The notes: generated by a model from the sequence alone, not told the origin. A stretch of DNA of 64,000 nt from an uncultured Flaviramulus sp. (GCA_947501105.1 CANMUP010000002.1:372001-436000), one strand, 5' to 3'. Counted from the stretch's first letter, positions 18,299 to 27,593 are shown. Program-made: numbers and translations.

Positions 18299-19117
18299 TT
18301 ATTGAATCTGTTTTGCTGCTTCTGCTGCGGCTTTTTGTGCTTCAAACATTTCGTCAAACATTCCTGATTTTACAGCAAAGATTGCTCCAACTATCATAAT
18401 TAACAACATAATAAAACCTAAAATGCCAATAAATATTAAGGTTCTTATTAACGTTTGAGTATTGTTTAATCCATAAACATGCTTCAAGCAATATGTAAAA
18501 TATAATATTTGTAATGGCATTATGAAAAAGCCCATAGTAGCAAAGGAAACGATGTTTAAAGGAACAACTATAATAGTAATTATAGCTATTGAAAGAGACA
18601 TTTGAGCCTGAGCATATAAAAATACAACAAGTAGTTCTGTATAATTTAGCTTATTGATTTTAAAGAATACAATTCGTGCAAATAATGCATAGAATGGTAT
18701 ATAAAGCATCATAATCAGTGATTGGTAATCACTAGTAAATTTAAATATTTTGTCAAACACGGCTTGCTGCTTCTGACCTATTTCTGTAGATGTGTCATAA
18801 AATGTCAAATCAGTTTGAAACTTTTGAATGATAAAAACTTGTAACCCAGCTAGTGTAATTGCAAGCGCAAAATAGCTAATAACATTAACGTATTTTTTAC
18901 GTGTACCTCTTATATAACCACCAATAACATCTTCTGGATTTTTAAATAAATTAACAAATGTTCTTAGTAGCTTATTATCATAGTTAAAAAATGTTTCACT
19001 AATGTGTTCAAATAAGTTTTTTAGCGTAAGTCTGTTCCTTATCACTTTTCCACCACAAACATTACAGTAGTCGCTTTCCTTTGTTAATGCAGTATTGCAA
19101 TTTTTACAGTTTATCAT
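18299..19117 (-). CDS. DUF3667 membrane protein with N-terminal zinc ribbon (second of a tandem pair)
   Basis: The 272 residues start with a four-cysteine ribbon (C4, C7, C18, C21). The DUF3667 signature follows (RLTLKNLFEHI, then LFKNPEDVIGGYIRGTRKKY), and then five predicted membrane helices. The tail has an Ala-rich, Glu/Lys-containing segment (FEAQKAAAEAAKQ). Function unknown. It is a diverged paralogue of the gene just upstream, 8 bases away. Its last codon abuts the exporter gene on the other strand. Confidence 0.85.
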   Translation of the reverse strand: MINCKNCNTALTKESDYCNVCGGKVIRNRLTLKNLFEHISETFFNYDNKLLRTFVNLFKNPEDVIGGYIRGTRKKYVNVISYFALAITLAGLQVFIIQKFQTDLTFYDTSTEIGQKQQAVFDKIFKFTSDYQSLIMMLYIPFYALFARIVFFKINKLNYTELLVVFLYAQAQMSLSIAIITIIVVPLNIVSFATMGFFIMPLQILYFTYCLKHVYGLNNTQTLIRTLIFIGILGFIMLLIMIVGAIFAVKSGMFDEMFEAQKAAAEAAKQIQ

Positions 19118-19125
19118 TTATTCTT

Positions 19126-19914
19126 TTAGATTAAAGTCATAATTATTCCAATAATTACACATATTATAATTATTCCAAAAAATATAACTACTAATGCAAT
19201 AATAGTTAACATAAAACGAGCTAAAGTATCAAGAAAACTATGATTAAAAACGCGTTTTAGAACATAAAACCAATATATAAACGTGATAATGGATATGCAG
19301 CTAGTAATTAGCATATAGTCCAATCCAAAGCATAAAAATAGGATAGTGAGAAGACTAGTGATTATTATTATTTGAGCTGAATAATAAAGGTTTAGTACTA
19401 AATGTTCAGTAAAATTTAATTGATTATCACCAACAATAACATAGGCTAACCATGTTGATAATGCAGAAAACGGAACTGTTAAAACATAAATTAAACTTTG
19501 ATAGTTATTAATTTGATTATAGTCAAAGTTTGATGGCGAAAACGGATTGTCTTTTTGCTCTGCTAATTTCTTAAAAGAGTCCCCAAAGAGAGCATCCATA
19601 TTTAAAGCGTCTTTAAAAAAAGTGTTCATTAAAAACAACTGAATCCCTACAAGTGTTAGAGAAATAGCAAAGTATTGAATAACACTTATATATTGTTTTC
19701 GTGTACCATTAATATAGCCACTAATAACTAACTCTGGTTTTGTAAATAAGTGAATAAAAGTCTTTAAAAAAATATTATCAATATTTATAAACTGATCATT
19801 AATATCATCAAAAATGTTTTTTAAAGTCAGTCTATTTTTAATCACTTTTGCACCACATTCAAGACAGAATTTTTGATGATTCAAGAGCGAAGTATTACAG
19901 TTTTTACAATTCAC
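19126..19914 (-). CDS. DUF3667 membrane protein with N-terminal zinc ribbon (first of a tandem pair)
   Basis: Same architecture as its neighbour: zinc ribbon C3, C6, C17, C20, the RLTLKNIFDDI and GYINGTRKQY signature, then several membrane helices; 262 residues. The start is GTG, and it follows the cdaA stop codon (TAG) with no base between, which implies translational coupling to the diadenylate cyclase. Function unknown. Position suggests a link to c-di-AMP or membrane homeostasis (inference). Confidence 0.85.
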   Translation of the reverse strand: MNCKNCNTSLLNHQKFCLECGAKVIKNRLTLKNIFDDINDQFINIDNIFLKTFIHLFTKPELVISGYINGTRKQYISVIQYFAISLTLVGIQLFLMNTFFKDALNMDALFGDSFKKLAEQKDNPFSPSNFDYNQINNYQSLIYVLTVPFSALSTWLAYVIVGDNQLNFTEHLVLNLYYSAQIIIITSLLTILFLCFGLDYMLITSCISIITFIYWFYVLKRVFNHSFLDTLARFMLTIIALVVIFFGIIIICVIIGIIMTLI

Positions 19915-20706
19915 CTATGCCAAATCTTTTTTTATTATGTCATTAAGTTGACTAGTATTATCAAATACAACAAACTCACCGTCTTTAAAATAAGAAATAT
20001 GCCCTGTTTCTTCGCTAACTGCTATAGCTAATGCATCAGTCTTTTCTGTAACACCAATAGCTGCTCTATGACGTAACCCGAAACGTTGCGGAATATCTTT
20101 TTCGTTATTAACAGGAAGAATAACACGTGTTGCTTTTACAACATTATTACTTACCACTATAGCACCATCGTGTAACGGGCTATTTTTAAAGAAGATACTT
20201 TCTATAATAGGTTGAGTTACTTTTATATTCATTTCGTCTCCAGAGGAAGATAAAAAATCAAGGTTATTATTACGCTCAAAAACAATTAATGCGCCCGTTT
20301 TTGAGGCTCCCATTTTAACACAAGCCGAAACAATAGCATCAACATTGGTTTCGTCTCCCGTTTCGTTTTTTATAAATTTAAATTGCTGTAAAAATTTGCG
20401 TCGCCTACTAAAGTTTGTCGAACCAACCATAAGTAAAAATTTACGAATTTCGGGTTGAAACACCACTATAAGCGCAATAATTCCCACTTTCATAAAACCA
20501 CCAAAAATTCCCGTTAGGAGTTCCATGTTTAAAAAATCGGTTAACCTCCAAACCAAGTAAATGATGATGATACCAATGAAGATATTGATCGCTACTGTGC
20601 CTTTTACGAGTTTATAAATGTAGTAGAGTAGTAGTGCTACAAGAATAACATCGATAACATCGACTACTGTGAATTTTAAAAGATCTTTAAAAATGTCCAA
20701 AGGCAA
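19915..20706 (-). CDS. cdaA: diadenylate cyclase CdaA (c-di-AMP synthase)
   Basis: Makes cyclic di-AMP from two ATP at the inner membrane. Three N-terminal membrane helices (about residues 12-80) are followed by the DAC/DisA_N domain. The catalytic motifs are both present: DGA in SPLHDGAIVV and RHR in GLRHRAAIGVTE. The 263-residue length is typical for the CdaA/DacA class. It lies in the folP - lipoprotein - cdaA - DUF3667 - DUF3667 run on the minus strand. folP next to cdaA is a common arrangement in Bacteroidota. Confidence 0.95.
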   Translation of the reverse strand: MPLDIFKDLLKFTVVDVIDVILVALLLYYIYKLVKGTVAINIFIGIIIIYLVWRLTDFLNMELLTGIFGGFMKVGIIALIVVFQPEIRKFLLMVGSTNFSRRRKFLQQFKFIKNETGDETNVDAIVSACVKMGASKTGALIVFERNNNLDFLSSSGDEMNIKVTQPIIESIFFKNSPLHDGAIVVSNNVVKATRVILPVNNEKDIPQRFGLRHRAAIGVTEKTDALAIAVSEETGHISYFKDGEFVVFDNTSQLNDIIKKDLA

Positions 20707-20735
20707 TTGGTTTTGGTAAATTTAGTAAAAAAGGG

Positions 20736-21410
20736 TTAATTAAAAATGAATTCGTCTTTTGAGATAGTAATATTTTTAGAATCTAATTGAGATAGTTTAG
20801 ATTTTATTGTGATATAATCTTGAAATTTTAAATTTTTATCAAACATTAAAAAAGTTATAACATTCCCATCTTTAATCAAATTAGACTTTATTCCCTTTAG
20901 TATGTTTTTTTTATGAAACCTATCTAATTTAGTACTGTCAATCGTAGAATAAGAAAAGTTAAGAGAGTCAGAAGAGTAAGCTGTAATACCTATGTATTCA
21001 TCATAAGAAACTTGTTTTGGTTTTAAATTATCGCTTTTGAATATAACATCCGTAAACTCAATAAACCCTAAATTTTTTCTACTAATATCATTACAAGTAA
21101 AATAGTTTTTTGCGTTTTCATTTTTATGACTGGAATTTTTCTTTTTTTCTTGAAGAAATTTAATATGCGGAATCACTTGTTTTAGGGTAAGACGTTTATC
21201 AACATTAACCAACCAATTAGTCGTGCTAATCAAATTTTTCCTGTTAAGTTCTACACTGTCTGCTTTAGTTTCGTCATAAAATAAATAGGCAGGAGAGACG
21301 TCTTTAATTTCTGAAATTTCAGAATGATCAATCTCTGGAAGTAAAATCACTTTTTCTTTTCCGCAGGAAAAGAAAATAGATAAAATAATTAAGAAAAATA
21401 TATACTTCAT
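20736..21410 (-). CDS. lipoprotein of unknown function between folP and cdaA
   Basis: The 224 residues start with a lipoprotein signal (MKYIFFLIILSIFFSCGKE). The mature part is rich in Lys, Ser and Asp with no recognised domain. Segments such as IKDVSPAYLFYDETKADSVE and NVDKRLTLKQVIPHI suggest alternating strands and helices. It lies 7 bases after folP and 29 before cdaA, so it is probably co-transcribed. ExbD/biopolymer-like lipoproteins near folP are the closest thing I can think of, but I cannot support a family. Confidence 0.6.
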   Translation of the reverse strand: MKYIFFLIILSIFFSCGKEKVILLPEIDHSEISEIKDVSPAYLFYDETKADSVELNRKNLISTTNWLVNVDKRLTLKQVIPHIKFLQEKKKNSSHKNENAKNYFTCNDISRKNLGFIEFTDVIFKSDNLKPKQVSYDEYIGITAYSSDSLNFSYSTIDSTKLDRFHKKNILKGIKSNLIKDGNVITFLMFDKNLKFQDYITIKSKLSQLDSKNITISKDEFIFN

Positions 21411-21417
21411 GGTGGTT

Positions 21418-22242
21418 TTAACAATCTAACATTCTAGTCAATTTAATACATTCCATAGCTTCTTTAACGTCGTGTACACGTAAAATAGAAGCCCCTTTTT
21501 GTAAAGCAATTGTGTTTAAAACGGTGGTTCCGTTTAATGCTTCTTTTGCTGACGTTTCTAATGTTTTATAAATCATAGATTTTCTGGAAATTCCAGCAAG
21601 GATAGGTTTATCTAACATTTTAAACAATTCTAATTGGTTTAAAACCTCAAAATTTTGTTCTAAATTTTTTGCGAACCCAAAACCAGGATCAATAATTAAA
21701 TCTATAATACCTAATTGCTTTGCAACAGATATTCTTTCAGAAAAATACTTTATTATATCTTTGGTGATGTTATTATAATCTGTTAATTGTTGCATGTTTT
21801 TTGGTGTCCCCCGCATGTGCATCATAATATATGGCACTTTTAAGTGTGCTATAGTTTGCATCATGTTATCATCTAAATTTCCTGCAGAAATATCATTAAT
21901 CATACAAGCACCAGCTTCAATGCACGATTTAGCAACCGAACTTCTAAAAGTGTCAATTGAAAGTAATGTTTTAGGAAATTCCTTTAAAATAAGATTAACA
22001 ATAGGTAAAATTCTATCTAATTCGTCAACCTCACTAACATGGTCTGCATTTGGTCGTGAACTATATGCGCCAACATCGATAAAGGTGGTGCCTTCATTAA
22101 GCATTTTTTCTACTTGATTTAAAATATCTTTTTCATTTTTATAAGCCCCTCCATCATAAAAAGAGTCTGGAGTAATATTTAAAATCCCCATTACTTTTGG
22201 TGATGATAAATCAATGAGTTGACCTTTATAATTTATTGTCAT
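21418..22242 (-). CDS. folP: dihydropteroate synthase
   Basis: Condenses p-aminobenzoate with dihydropterin pyrophosphate in folate synthesis; the target of sulfonamides. The 274 residues carry the family motifs: MGILNITPDSFYDGG (pterin/pABA loop 1), FIDVGAYSSRPNA (loop 2), LSIDTFRSSVAKSCIEAGA, MINDISAGN, IMMHMRGTP, LIIDPGFGFAKN, and the final RVHDVKEA. It heads the folP-lipoprotein-cdaA-DUF3667 run and is divergent from the DUF1599 gene. Confidence 0.96.
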   Translation of the reverse strand: MTINYKGQLIDLSSPKVMGILNITPDSFYDGGAYKNEKDILNQVEKMLNEGTTFIDVGAYSSRPNADHVSEVDELDRILPIVNLILKEFPKTLLSIDTFRSSVAKSCIEAGACMINDISAGNLDDNMMQTIAHLKVPYIMMHMRGTPKNMQQLTDYNNITKDIIKYFSERISVAKQLGIIDLIIDPGFGFAKNLEQNFEVLNQLELFKMLDKPILAGISRKSMIYKTLETSAKEALNGTTVLNTIALQKGASILRVHDVKEAMECIKLTRMLDC

Positions 22243-22347
22243 TTGTACAGTTTTACAAGGTGTTTGTACTAAGTTTAAAACTTTAAACCAGAAACCTTGA
22301 ACTTTCTAATTATTTATGCGAAATTTACGCAAAATTGAATTTTATTT

Positions 22348-22893
22348 ATGCAAGATACTTCAAAACAATATGATGCGGTAATAGATACCTGTAAAAGTTT
22401 ATTTATTAAAAAAATGAGCGATTACGGTAGTGCTTGGAGAATTTTAAGATTGCCATCACTTACAGACCAAATTTTTATTAAAGCACAGCGTATAAGAGGA
22501 CTTCAACAAAATGCAGTAAGAAAAGTTGATGAGGGAGAAGTAAGTGAGTTTATTGGTATTATAAATTATTGTGTTATGGCGCTTATTCAGTTAGAAAAAG
22601 GTGTGGTTGAACAACCAGATTTGTCTACTGAAAAAGCAACAGAACTATATACAGAGCAAGTTGCAATCACCAAAAAGCTTATGGAAGATAAAAACCATGA
22701 TTATGGCGAAGCGTGGCGTGATATGAGAGTAAGTAGTTTAACCGACTTAATCTTACAAAAATTATTACGTGTTAAACAAATTGAAGATAATGCAGGAAAA
22801 ACTTTGGTAAGTGAAGGTATTGATGCTAATTATCAAGATATGATTAATTATGCGATTTTTGCGTTAATTCATTTAAAAGAAGGAAAAGAATGA
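22348..22893 (+). CDS. DUF1599 domain protein
   Basis: The 181 residues consist of two tandem copies of one alpha-helical unit: KKMSDYGSAWRILRLPSLTD near residue 20 and DKNHDYGEAWRDMRVSSLTD near residue 115. This is the DUF1599 layout of Bacteroidota. The repeated D-Y-G-x-A-W-R might be a ligand or metal site (inference). The stop codon overlaps the next start (ATGA), so it is coupled to the BT_3928-type protein. Confidence 0.88.
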   Translation: MQDTSKQYDAVIDTCKSLFIKKMSDYGSAWRILRLPSLTDQIFIKAQRIRGLQQNAVRKVDEGEVSEFIGIINYCVMALIQLEKGVVEQPDLSTEKATELYTEQVAITKKLMEDKNHDYGEAWRDMRVSSLTDLILQKLLRVKQIEDNAGKTLVSEGIDANYQDMINYAIFALIHLKEGKE

Positions 22894-24200
22894 AAATATT
22901 AGTAAACTTATCTAGAGGCATAGTAAGTGCATTATTTATCTTCTCAGGATTTATAAAGCTTAACGATCCATTAGGGTTTTCGTATAAGCTTCAGGAATAT
23001 TTTAGTGCAGATGTTTTAAATATTCCTTTTTTAGAACCTTATGCATTGCTCATTTCTGTTTTTGTAGTGGTGTTTGAAGTGGTTTTAGGTGTGTTTTTGT
23101 TGATTGGTTACAAACCCAAATTTACAGTTTGGAGCCTGTTACTAATGATTATCTTTTTTACTTTTTTAACTTTTTATGCTGCCTATTTTGAAAAGGTAAA
23201 AGATTGTGGCTGCTTTGGAGATTTTTTAAAATTAAAGCCATGGGAATCTTTTTGGAAGGATGTTGTGCTTTTAGTTTTAATAGTTATTCTGTTTATAGGA
23301 GTGAAATATATTAATACTATTTTTTCAAAATTGCCAACAACAGTTCTAGCATTACTAGGTTTTATTATAAGTTTATGGTTTGGTTATCATGTACTGATGC
23401 ATTTACCAGCTATCGATTTTAGAGCATATAAAATTGGAAATAATATTTATGAAGGTATGATTATTCCAGAAGATGCACCTAAAGCAGTACAAGAGTTTAC
23501 TTGGACATTTAATGTTAATGGTGAAGAAAAAGAAATTGTTACAAATGGAAGCTACCCAAGTGTTGAAGGCGAATATATAAGTGTAGATACTAAGGTGATT
23601 AAAGAAGGCTATTCACCACCTGTTGTAGATTTCTCCATAGAATCAAATGATGAAGATTTAACTCAGCAATTTTTAAATGAAGAAAACCTAATAGTAATTG
23701 TATCTTACAGTATAGAAAAAATAGAGAAAGAAGGTGCTGAGAGGTTAAAAGCAGCAACAGATCTGGCTATTAAAAATGGATACAAAGTTATTGGATTATC
23801 AGCATCTGGAGAAGAAGCAAAACAAAGAATTAATAAGACTTATAATTTGAATTTTGATTGGTATTTGTGTGATGAGAAAGCATTAAAAACAGTAGTGCGT
23901 TCTAATCCAGGGATTTTAGAATTGGATGCTGGCACTGTTAAACAAAAATTGCATTGGAATGACATTGATGATTTGGAACTGCCTAAAGTTGAAAGAAAAT
24001 CAGAGCCAAAAAAGGTTGAAGAAGATGTTGCAATTTTTATTGATGGGAAGTTGTCTACTTCGGAAGAGTTTAAAGCATTAAAAGAAGAAGATATTGAGAA
24101 TATGTATATTTTCAAAGAGCAAGATTCTGTAATAGCGTTTAATAAGAAAAACAATAGTTCTTATGACAATATTATCAAGGTAGAGTTAAAGAAGAAGTAA
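22890..24200 (+). CDS. BT_3928 family protein (DoxX/MauE-like membrane domain plus thioredoxin-like tail)
   Basis: A 436-residue membrane protein. The N-terminal third has four helices of DoxX/MauE type (SRGIVSALFIFSGFIKLNDP, then a conserved DCGCFGDFLKL cysteine pair near residues 107-109). A fifth helix follows near 150. The C-terminal half is soluble, with an AhpC/thioredoxin-like pattern but no active CxxC. The DUF1599-BT_3928-tpiA gene order is a familiar Bacteroidota neighbourhood. Role unknown; the MauE-like part hints at disulfide or redox chemistry (inference). Confidence 0.82.
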   Translation: MKILVNLSRGIVSALFIFSGFIKLNDPLGFSYKLQEYFSADVLNIPFLEPYALLISVFVVVFEVVLGVFLLIGYKPKFTVWSLLLMIIFFTFLTFYAAYFEKVKDCGCFGDFLKLKPWESFWKDVVLLVLIVILFIGVKYINTIFSKLPTTVLALLGFIISLWFGYHVLMHLPAIDFRAYKIGNNIYEGMIIPEDAPKAVQEFTWTFNVNGEEKEIVTNGSYPSVEGEYISVDTKVIKEGYSPPVVDFSIESNDEDLTQQFLNEENLIVIVSYSIEKIEKEGAERLKAATDLAIKNGYKVIGLSASGEEAKQRINKTYNLNFDWYLCDEKALKTVVRSNPGILELDAGTVKQKLHWNDIDDLELPKVERKSEPKKVEEDVAIFIDGKLSTSEEFKALKEEDIENMYIFKEQDSVIAFNKKNNSSYDNIIKVELKKK

Positions 24201-24235
24201 CATCGTTTAATTTTAAGTTCAACAAATAAGTATTA

Positions 24236-25312
24236 TTGATTAGTTATCTGCTAAATAAAACCGGTTACGCATTACTCACATTATTTGGAGTAGTAACTGT
24301 TATTTTCTTTTTATTTAACGTGCTTCCTGGAGACCCTGCGCAAATGATGCTGGGACAAAATGAAGATAGCGAGCAACTAGCCCTCGTAAAACAAAAATAC
24401 GGATTCGATAAGCCTGTAAGTACACAGTATTTCTATTATTTAAACGACTTACTACCTATCTCATTTCATTCAAATAATGCTGAAGACTATACATATTTAA
24501 GAGCTAACAAATATTCAGCAACCAAACTATTTTCAATAGGTAATACTACAACAGTTTTAAAGTTTCCATATTTAAGAGAATCGTTTACAAAACAAGGTAA
24601 AAAAGTAAGCGAAGTACTGGCCGAAACTTTACCAAATACTTTTGTTTTAGCTGTATCTGCCATTGTAATTGCTATAGTTTTAGGCATTCTCTTTGGGATT
24701 ATTTCTGCTTTGTACAAAGATAAATGGTTAGATAAAACCATCCAGATATTTAGTACATTAGGGATGAGTGTCCCATCCTTTTTTAGCGCTATTTTATTCG
24801 CATGGTTTTTTGGTTATATATTACATGAATACACCAATTTAGAAATGACAGGTAGTCTATATGAATTAGATGATTTTGGAGAATCTATGCATATTAAATG
24901 GAAAAATTTAATACTACCAGCCATTGTTTTGGGTATTCGCCCGTTAGCTGTGGTTATTCAATTGATGCGCAATAGTTTGTTAGAGGTTTTTAATCAAGAC
25001 TATATTCGTACGGCAAGAGCAAAGGGGTTAAGCGAGTTTCAAATTATAAAAAGACACGCTGTAAAAAATGCTTTAAATCCTGTGGTTACAGCAATTTCGG
25101 GTTGGTTTGCATCAATGCTTGCTGGTGCTGTTTTTGTGGAGTATATTTTTGGGTGGAATGGTATAGGAAAAGAAATTGTAAATGCTTTAAACACTTTGGA
25201 TTTACCTGTAATTATGGGGTCGGTTATAGTAATAGCTACAATGTTTGTAATTATCAACATTTTTGTCGACTTAATTTATGTTTGGTTAGACCCTAAAGTG
25301 AAATTACAATAA
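24236..25312 (+). CDS. DppB-type ABC transporter permease (orphan)
   Basis: Inner-membrane permease of the peptide/nickel transporter family; 358 residues from a TTG start (MISYLLNKTGYALLTLFGVV). It has the N-terminal FNVLPGDPAQMMLG signature and the EAA loop (DYIRTARAKGLSEFQIIKRH), then the end NIFVDLIYVWLDPKV. A poorly conserved periplasmic insertion of about 60 residues follows the first helix. No DppC, ATPase or substrate-binding gene adjoins it. It lies 35 bases after the BT_3928 gene and 2 before the TlpA-like gene, so it belongs to the same transcript. Confidence 0.88.
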   Translation: MISYLLNKTGYALLTLFGVVTVIFFLFNVLPGDPAQMMLGQNEDSEQLALVKQKYGFDKPVSTQYFYYLNDLLPISFHSNNAEDYTYLRANKYSATKLFSIGNTTTVLKFPYLRESFTKQGKKVSEVLAETLPNTFVLAVSAIVIAIVLGILFGIISALYKDKWLDKTIQIFSTLGMSVPSFFSAILFAWFFGYILHEYTNLEMTGSLYELDDFGESMHIKWKNLILPAIVLGIRPLAVVIQLMRNSLLEVFNQDYIRTARAKGLSEFQIIKRHAVKNALNPVVTAISGWFASMLAGAVFVEYIFGWNGIGKEIVNALNTLDLPVIMGSVIVIATMFVIINIFVDLIYVWLDPKVKLQ

Positions 25313-25314
25313 AC

Positions 25315-25806
25315 ATGAGAAAAATAAACTGCCTATTAGTTTTATTGCTAAGTATTTTTAGTTGTAATACAGAAGCGCCAACCCAATTTTCTGAAGAAAC
25401 TTTAAATGATGTATTTACAACTTTAAACGGTAATCAAGTTACCCTAAAATCCATTTTAGAAAAGCATGAGGGCAAAACTATTGTTATAGATATTTGGGCG
25501 TCCTGGTGTAGCGATTGCATAAAAGGTATGCCAAAAGTAAAGGCATTACAAAAAAAATATAATGACGCTGTATATTTATTTTTCTCTTTAGATAGGGGAG
25601 ATAGACCTTGGAAAAGAGGGATTAAAAAGTATCAAATAGAGGGAGAACATTATTATATGCCATCAGGTAAAAAAAGTGCCTTTGGAGATTTTGTAAAAAT
25701 TAGATGGATTCCTAGATATATGGTAATAAATAAAGACGGAAATATAGAATTATTTAAAGCTACTGAAGCAGACGATAATAAGTTGGTAAACGCGCTAAAA
25801 AAGTAG
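25315..25806 (+). CDS. TlpA-like thioredoxin-fold lipoprotein
   Basis: A 163-residue periplasmic-side lipoprotein (lipobox Cys17, IFSCNT) with a thioredoxin fold. The active site WASWCSDCIKGMP has redox cysteines 65 and 68, and the cis-Pro region is IRWIPRYMV. Such proteins reduce or resolve disulfides in the envelope. It follows the permease by 2 bases and precedes tpiA, which has its own promoter overlapping the end of this gene. Confidence 0.9.
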   Translation: MRKINCLLVLLLSIFSCNTEAPTQFSEETLNDVFTTLNGNQVTLKSILEKHEGKTIVIDIWASWCSDCIKGMPKVKALQKKYNDAVYLFFSLDRGDRPWKRGIKKYQIEGEHYYMPSGKKSAFGDFVKIRWIPRYMVINKDGNIELFKATEADDNKLVNALKK

Positions 25807-25814
25807 TATTTTTG
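25783..25814 (+). promoter_or_regulatory. promoter of tpiA
   Basis: TTG at 25783-25785, a 21-base spacer, then TATTTTTG at 25807-25814. The box overlaps the end of the TlpA-like gene and lies 56 bases before the tpiA start. Confidence 0.55.
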
Positions 25815-25870
25815 CAGTAATAAATAACTACAAATAAAGTCTTTCAAAAGAAAGTTTTAAGACCAATATT

Positions 25871-26620
25871 ATGAGAAAACAAATCGTTGCTGGAAACTGG
25901 AAAATGAATAATGATTTATCACAAACAGAATCATTACTTGCCGACTTAAAAAAGCAAACTAAAACTACAGAAGCAGAGGTAATGGTAGCACCAACCTTTA
26001 CTAATTTATACCATGCTTTTGAAGCTTTACGTACTACAGATATCGAAGTAGTAGCGCAAAACATGCACTTTGCTGAAAATGGAGCTTATACAGGCGAAAT
26101 CAATGCAAGTATGCTTAAAAGTGTAGGCGTTAATACGGTTATTTTAGGACATAGTGAGCGTCGTGAGTATTTTAATGAAACCGACGAATTATTAGCTAAA
26201 AAAGTAGATACAGCTTTAGCTAATGATATGAGAATCATTTTCTGTTTTGGAGAAGAGCTTGCCGATAGAAAATCCGGAAACGAGGAAAACGTAGTTGGAA
26301 GTCAAATTAAAAATGCATTATTTCATTTAGAAGCATCAGCATTCAAAAATATCGTTTTAGCCTATGAACCTGTTTGGGCTATTGGTACTGGCGAAACTGC
26401 AAGCCCAGAACAAGCGCAAGATATGCATGCATTTATTAGAAAAACATTAGCTGATAAGTACGGTAATGTAGTGGCAGATTCAGTTTCTATTCTTTATGGG
26501 GGTAGTGTTAAACCAGCAAATGCTGAAGAGATTTTCTCTAAACCAGACGTAGACGGTGGTTTAATAGGCGGAGCTGCTTTAAAAGCTGAAGATTTTTTCG
26601 CAATTGTGAATGCGTTTTAA
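25871..26620 (+). CDS. tpiA: triosephosphate isomerase
   Basis: Glycolytic interconversion of dihydroxyacetone phosphate and glyceraldehyde 3-phosphate. The 249 residues carry every signature: GNWKMN (catalytic Lys), ILGHSERREYF (catalytic His), AYEPVWAIGTGETA (catalytic Glu and loop 6), and SILYGGSVKPANA. Start MRKQIVAGNWKMNND is as in homologues. Confidence 0.98.
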   Translation: MRKQIVAGNWKMNNDLSQTESLLADLKKQTKTTEAEVMVAPTFTNLYHAFEALRTTDIEVVAQNMHFAENGAYTGEINASMLKSVGVNTVILGHSERREYFNETDELLAKKVDTALANDMRIIFCFGEELADRKSGNEENVVGSQIKNALFHLEASAFKNIVLAYEPVWAIGTGETASPEQAQDMHAFIRKTLADKYGNVVADSVSILYGGSVKPANAEEIFSKPDVDGGLIGGAALKAEDFFAIVNAF

Positions 26621-26634
26621 ATAAAAAATAATTA

Positions 26635-26728
26635 GGGCGTTACCCAAGCTTAAGGAATGGGTCGCGCTTTCCATTATATCTTTTTTTCGTGCCTCAAAAA
26701 AGGATGCCATTTCAATCGCTAACGCGGG
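26635..26728 (+). repeat. dispersed intergenic repeat, copy D
   Basis: The most compact copy: GGGCGTTACCC, GGGTCGCGCTTTCC, TTATATCTTTTTTTCGTGCC, TCAAAAAAGGATGCC, TCAATCGCTAACGCGGG. It aligns block by block with copy A in inverse orientation. It fills the gap between tpiA and prmA. Confidence 0.75.
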
Positions 26729-26759
26729 TTTATCTGCTTAATTAATTTTCTCAAAACAA

Positions 26760-27593
26760 ATGTCAAATACCATTTATATAGGTTATTATTTTATAGTAAA
26801 ACCATTACAACCAGCAGTAGAAATTCTAATTGCCGAACTAGGTTATGCAGGTTTCGAGAGCTTTGTAGAAACAGAAGATGGTGTAACTGCTTATATTCAA
26901 AAAGATGAATGGAGAGAGAATATTTTAGAAGATATTCAAGTTCTAAATTCGGACGAATTTGAAATCACATATTCATTTGAAGATATTGAGCAAACCAACT
27001 GGAATGCCGAATGGGAAAAGAATTTCAGCCCTATTATAGTTGATGGTGTTTGTGCAGTTCGCGCACCATTTCATGATAAATTCGATACACAATACGATAT
27101 TATTATAGAACCAAAAATGAGTTTTGGTACAGGACATCATGAAACAACACACATGATGATTCAGCATATTTTAAATAACGATTTTGAAGATAAATCCATT
27201 CTAGATATGGGTTGCGGAACAGGAGTTTTAGCAATTCTAGCAGAGCTTAAAGGGGCAAAACCAATTGATGCGATAGATTATGATAATTGGTGTTATTTAA
27301 ATAGTCTAGAAAATGTAGAGCGTAATAATTGTAAACATATTACAGTTATTGAAGGAGATGCTTCAGTTTTAAAAAATAAATATGACGTGATTATCGCTAA
27401 TATAAATCGCAATATTTTAATACAAGATTTGGCAACGTATATATCTTGTTTAAATAAAAATGGGATGCTGTTTTTAAGCGGATTTTATAATGATGATATC
27501 CCAATGATTAAAGCCGAATGTGAAAAACATTTGTTAAAATTTGAAGAAAAATTAGAAAGAAACAATTGGGTGTCATTAAAATTTTTAAATTAG
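26760..27593 (+). CDS. prmA: ribosomal protein L11 methyltransferase
   Basis: SAM-dependent methyltransferase of ribosomal protein L11; 277 residues. The N-terminal substrate-recognition domain (about 1-110) is followed by the Rossmann domain with motif I DMGCGTGVLAI, and by the IIANINRNIL motif, equivalent to NxLxxxL of the family. The PKMSFGTGHHETTHMM stretch is diagnostic. It is followed closely by clpS, a common Bacteroidota pairing. Confidence 0.95.
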   Translation: MSNTIYIGYYFIVKPLQPAVEILIAELGYAGFESFVETEDGVTAYIQKDEWRENILEDIQVLNSDEFEITYSFEDIEQTNWNAEWEKNFSPIIVDGVCAVRAPFHDKFDTQYDIIIEPKMSFGTGHHETTHMMIQHILNNDFEDKSILDMGCGTGVLAILAELKGAKPIDAIDYDNWCYLNSLENVERNNCKHITVIEGDASVLKNKYDVIIANINRNILIQDLATYISCLNKNGMLFLSGFYNDDIPMIKAECEKHLLKFEEKLERNNWVSLKFLN

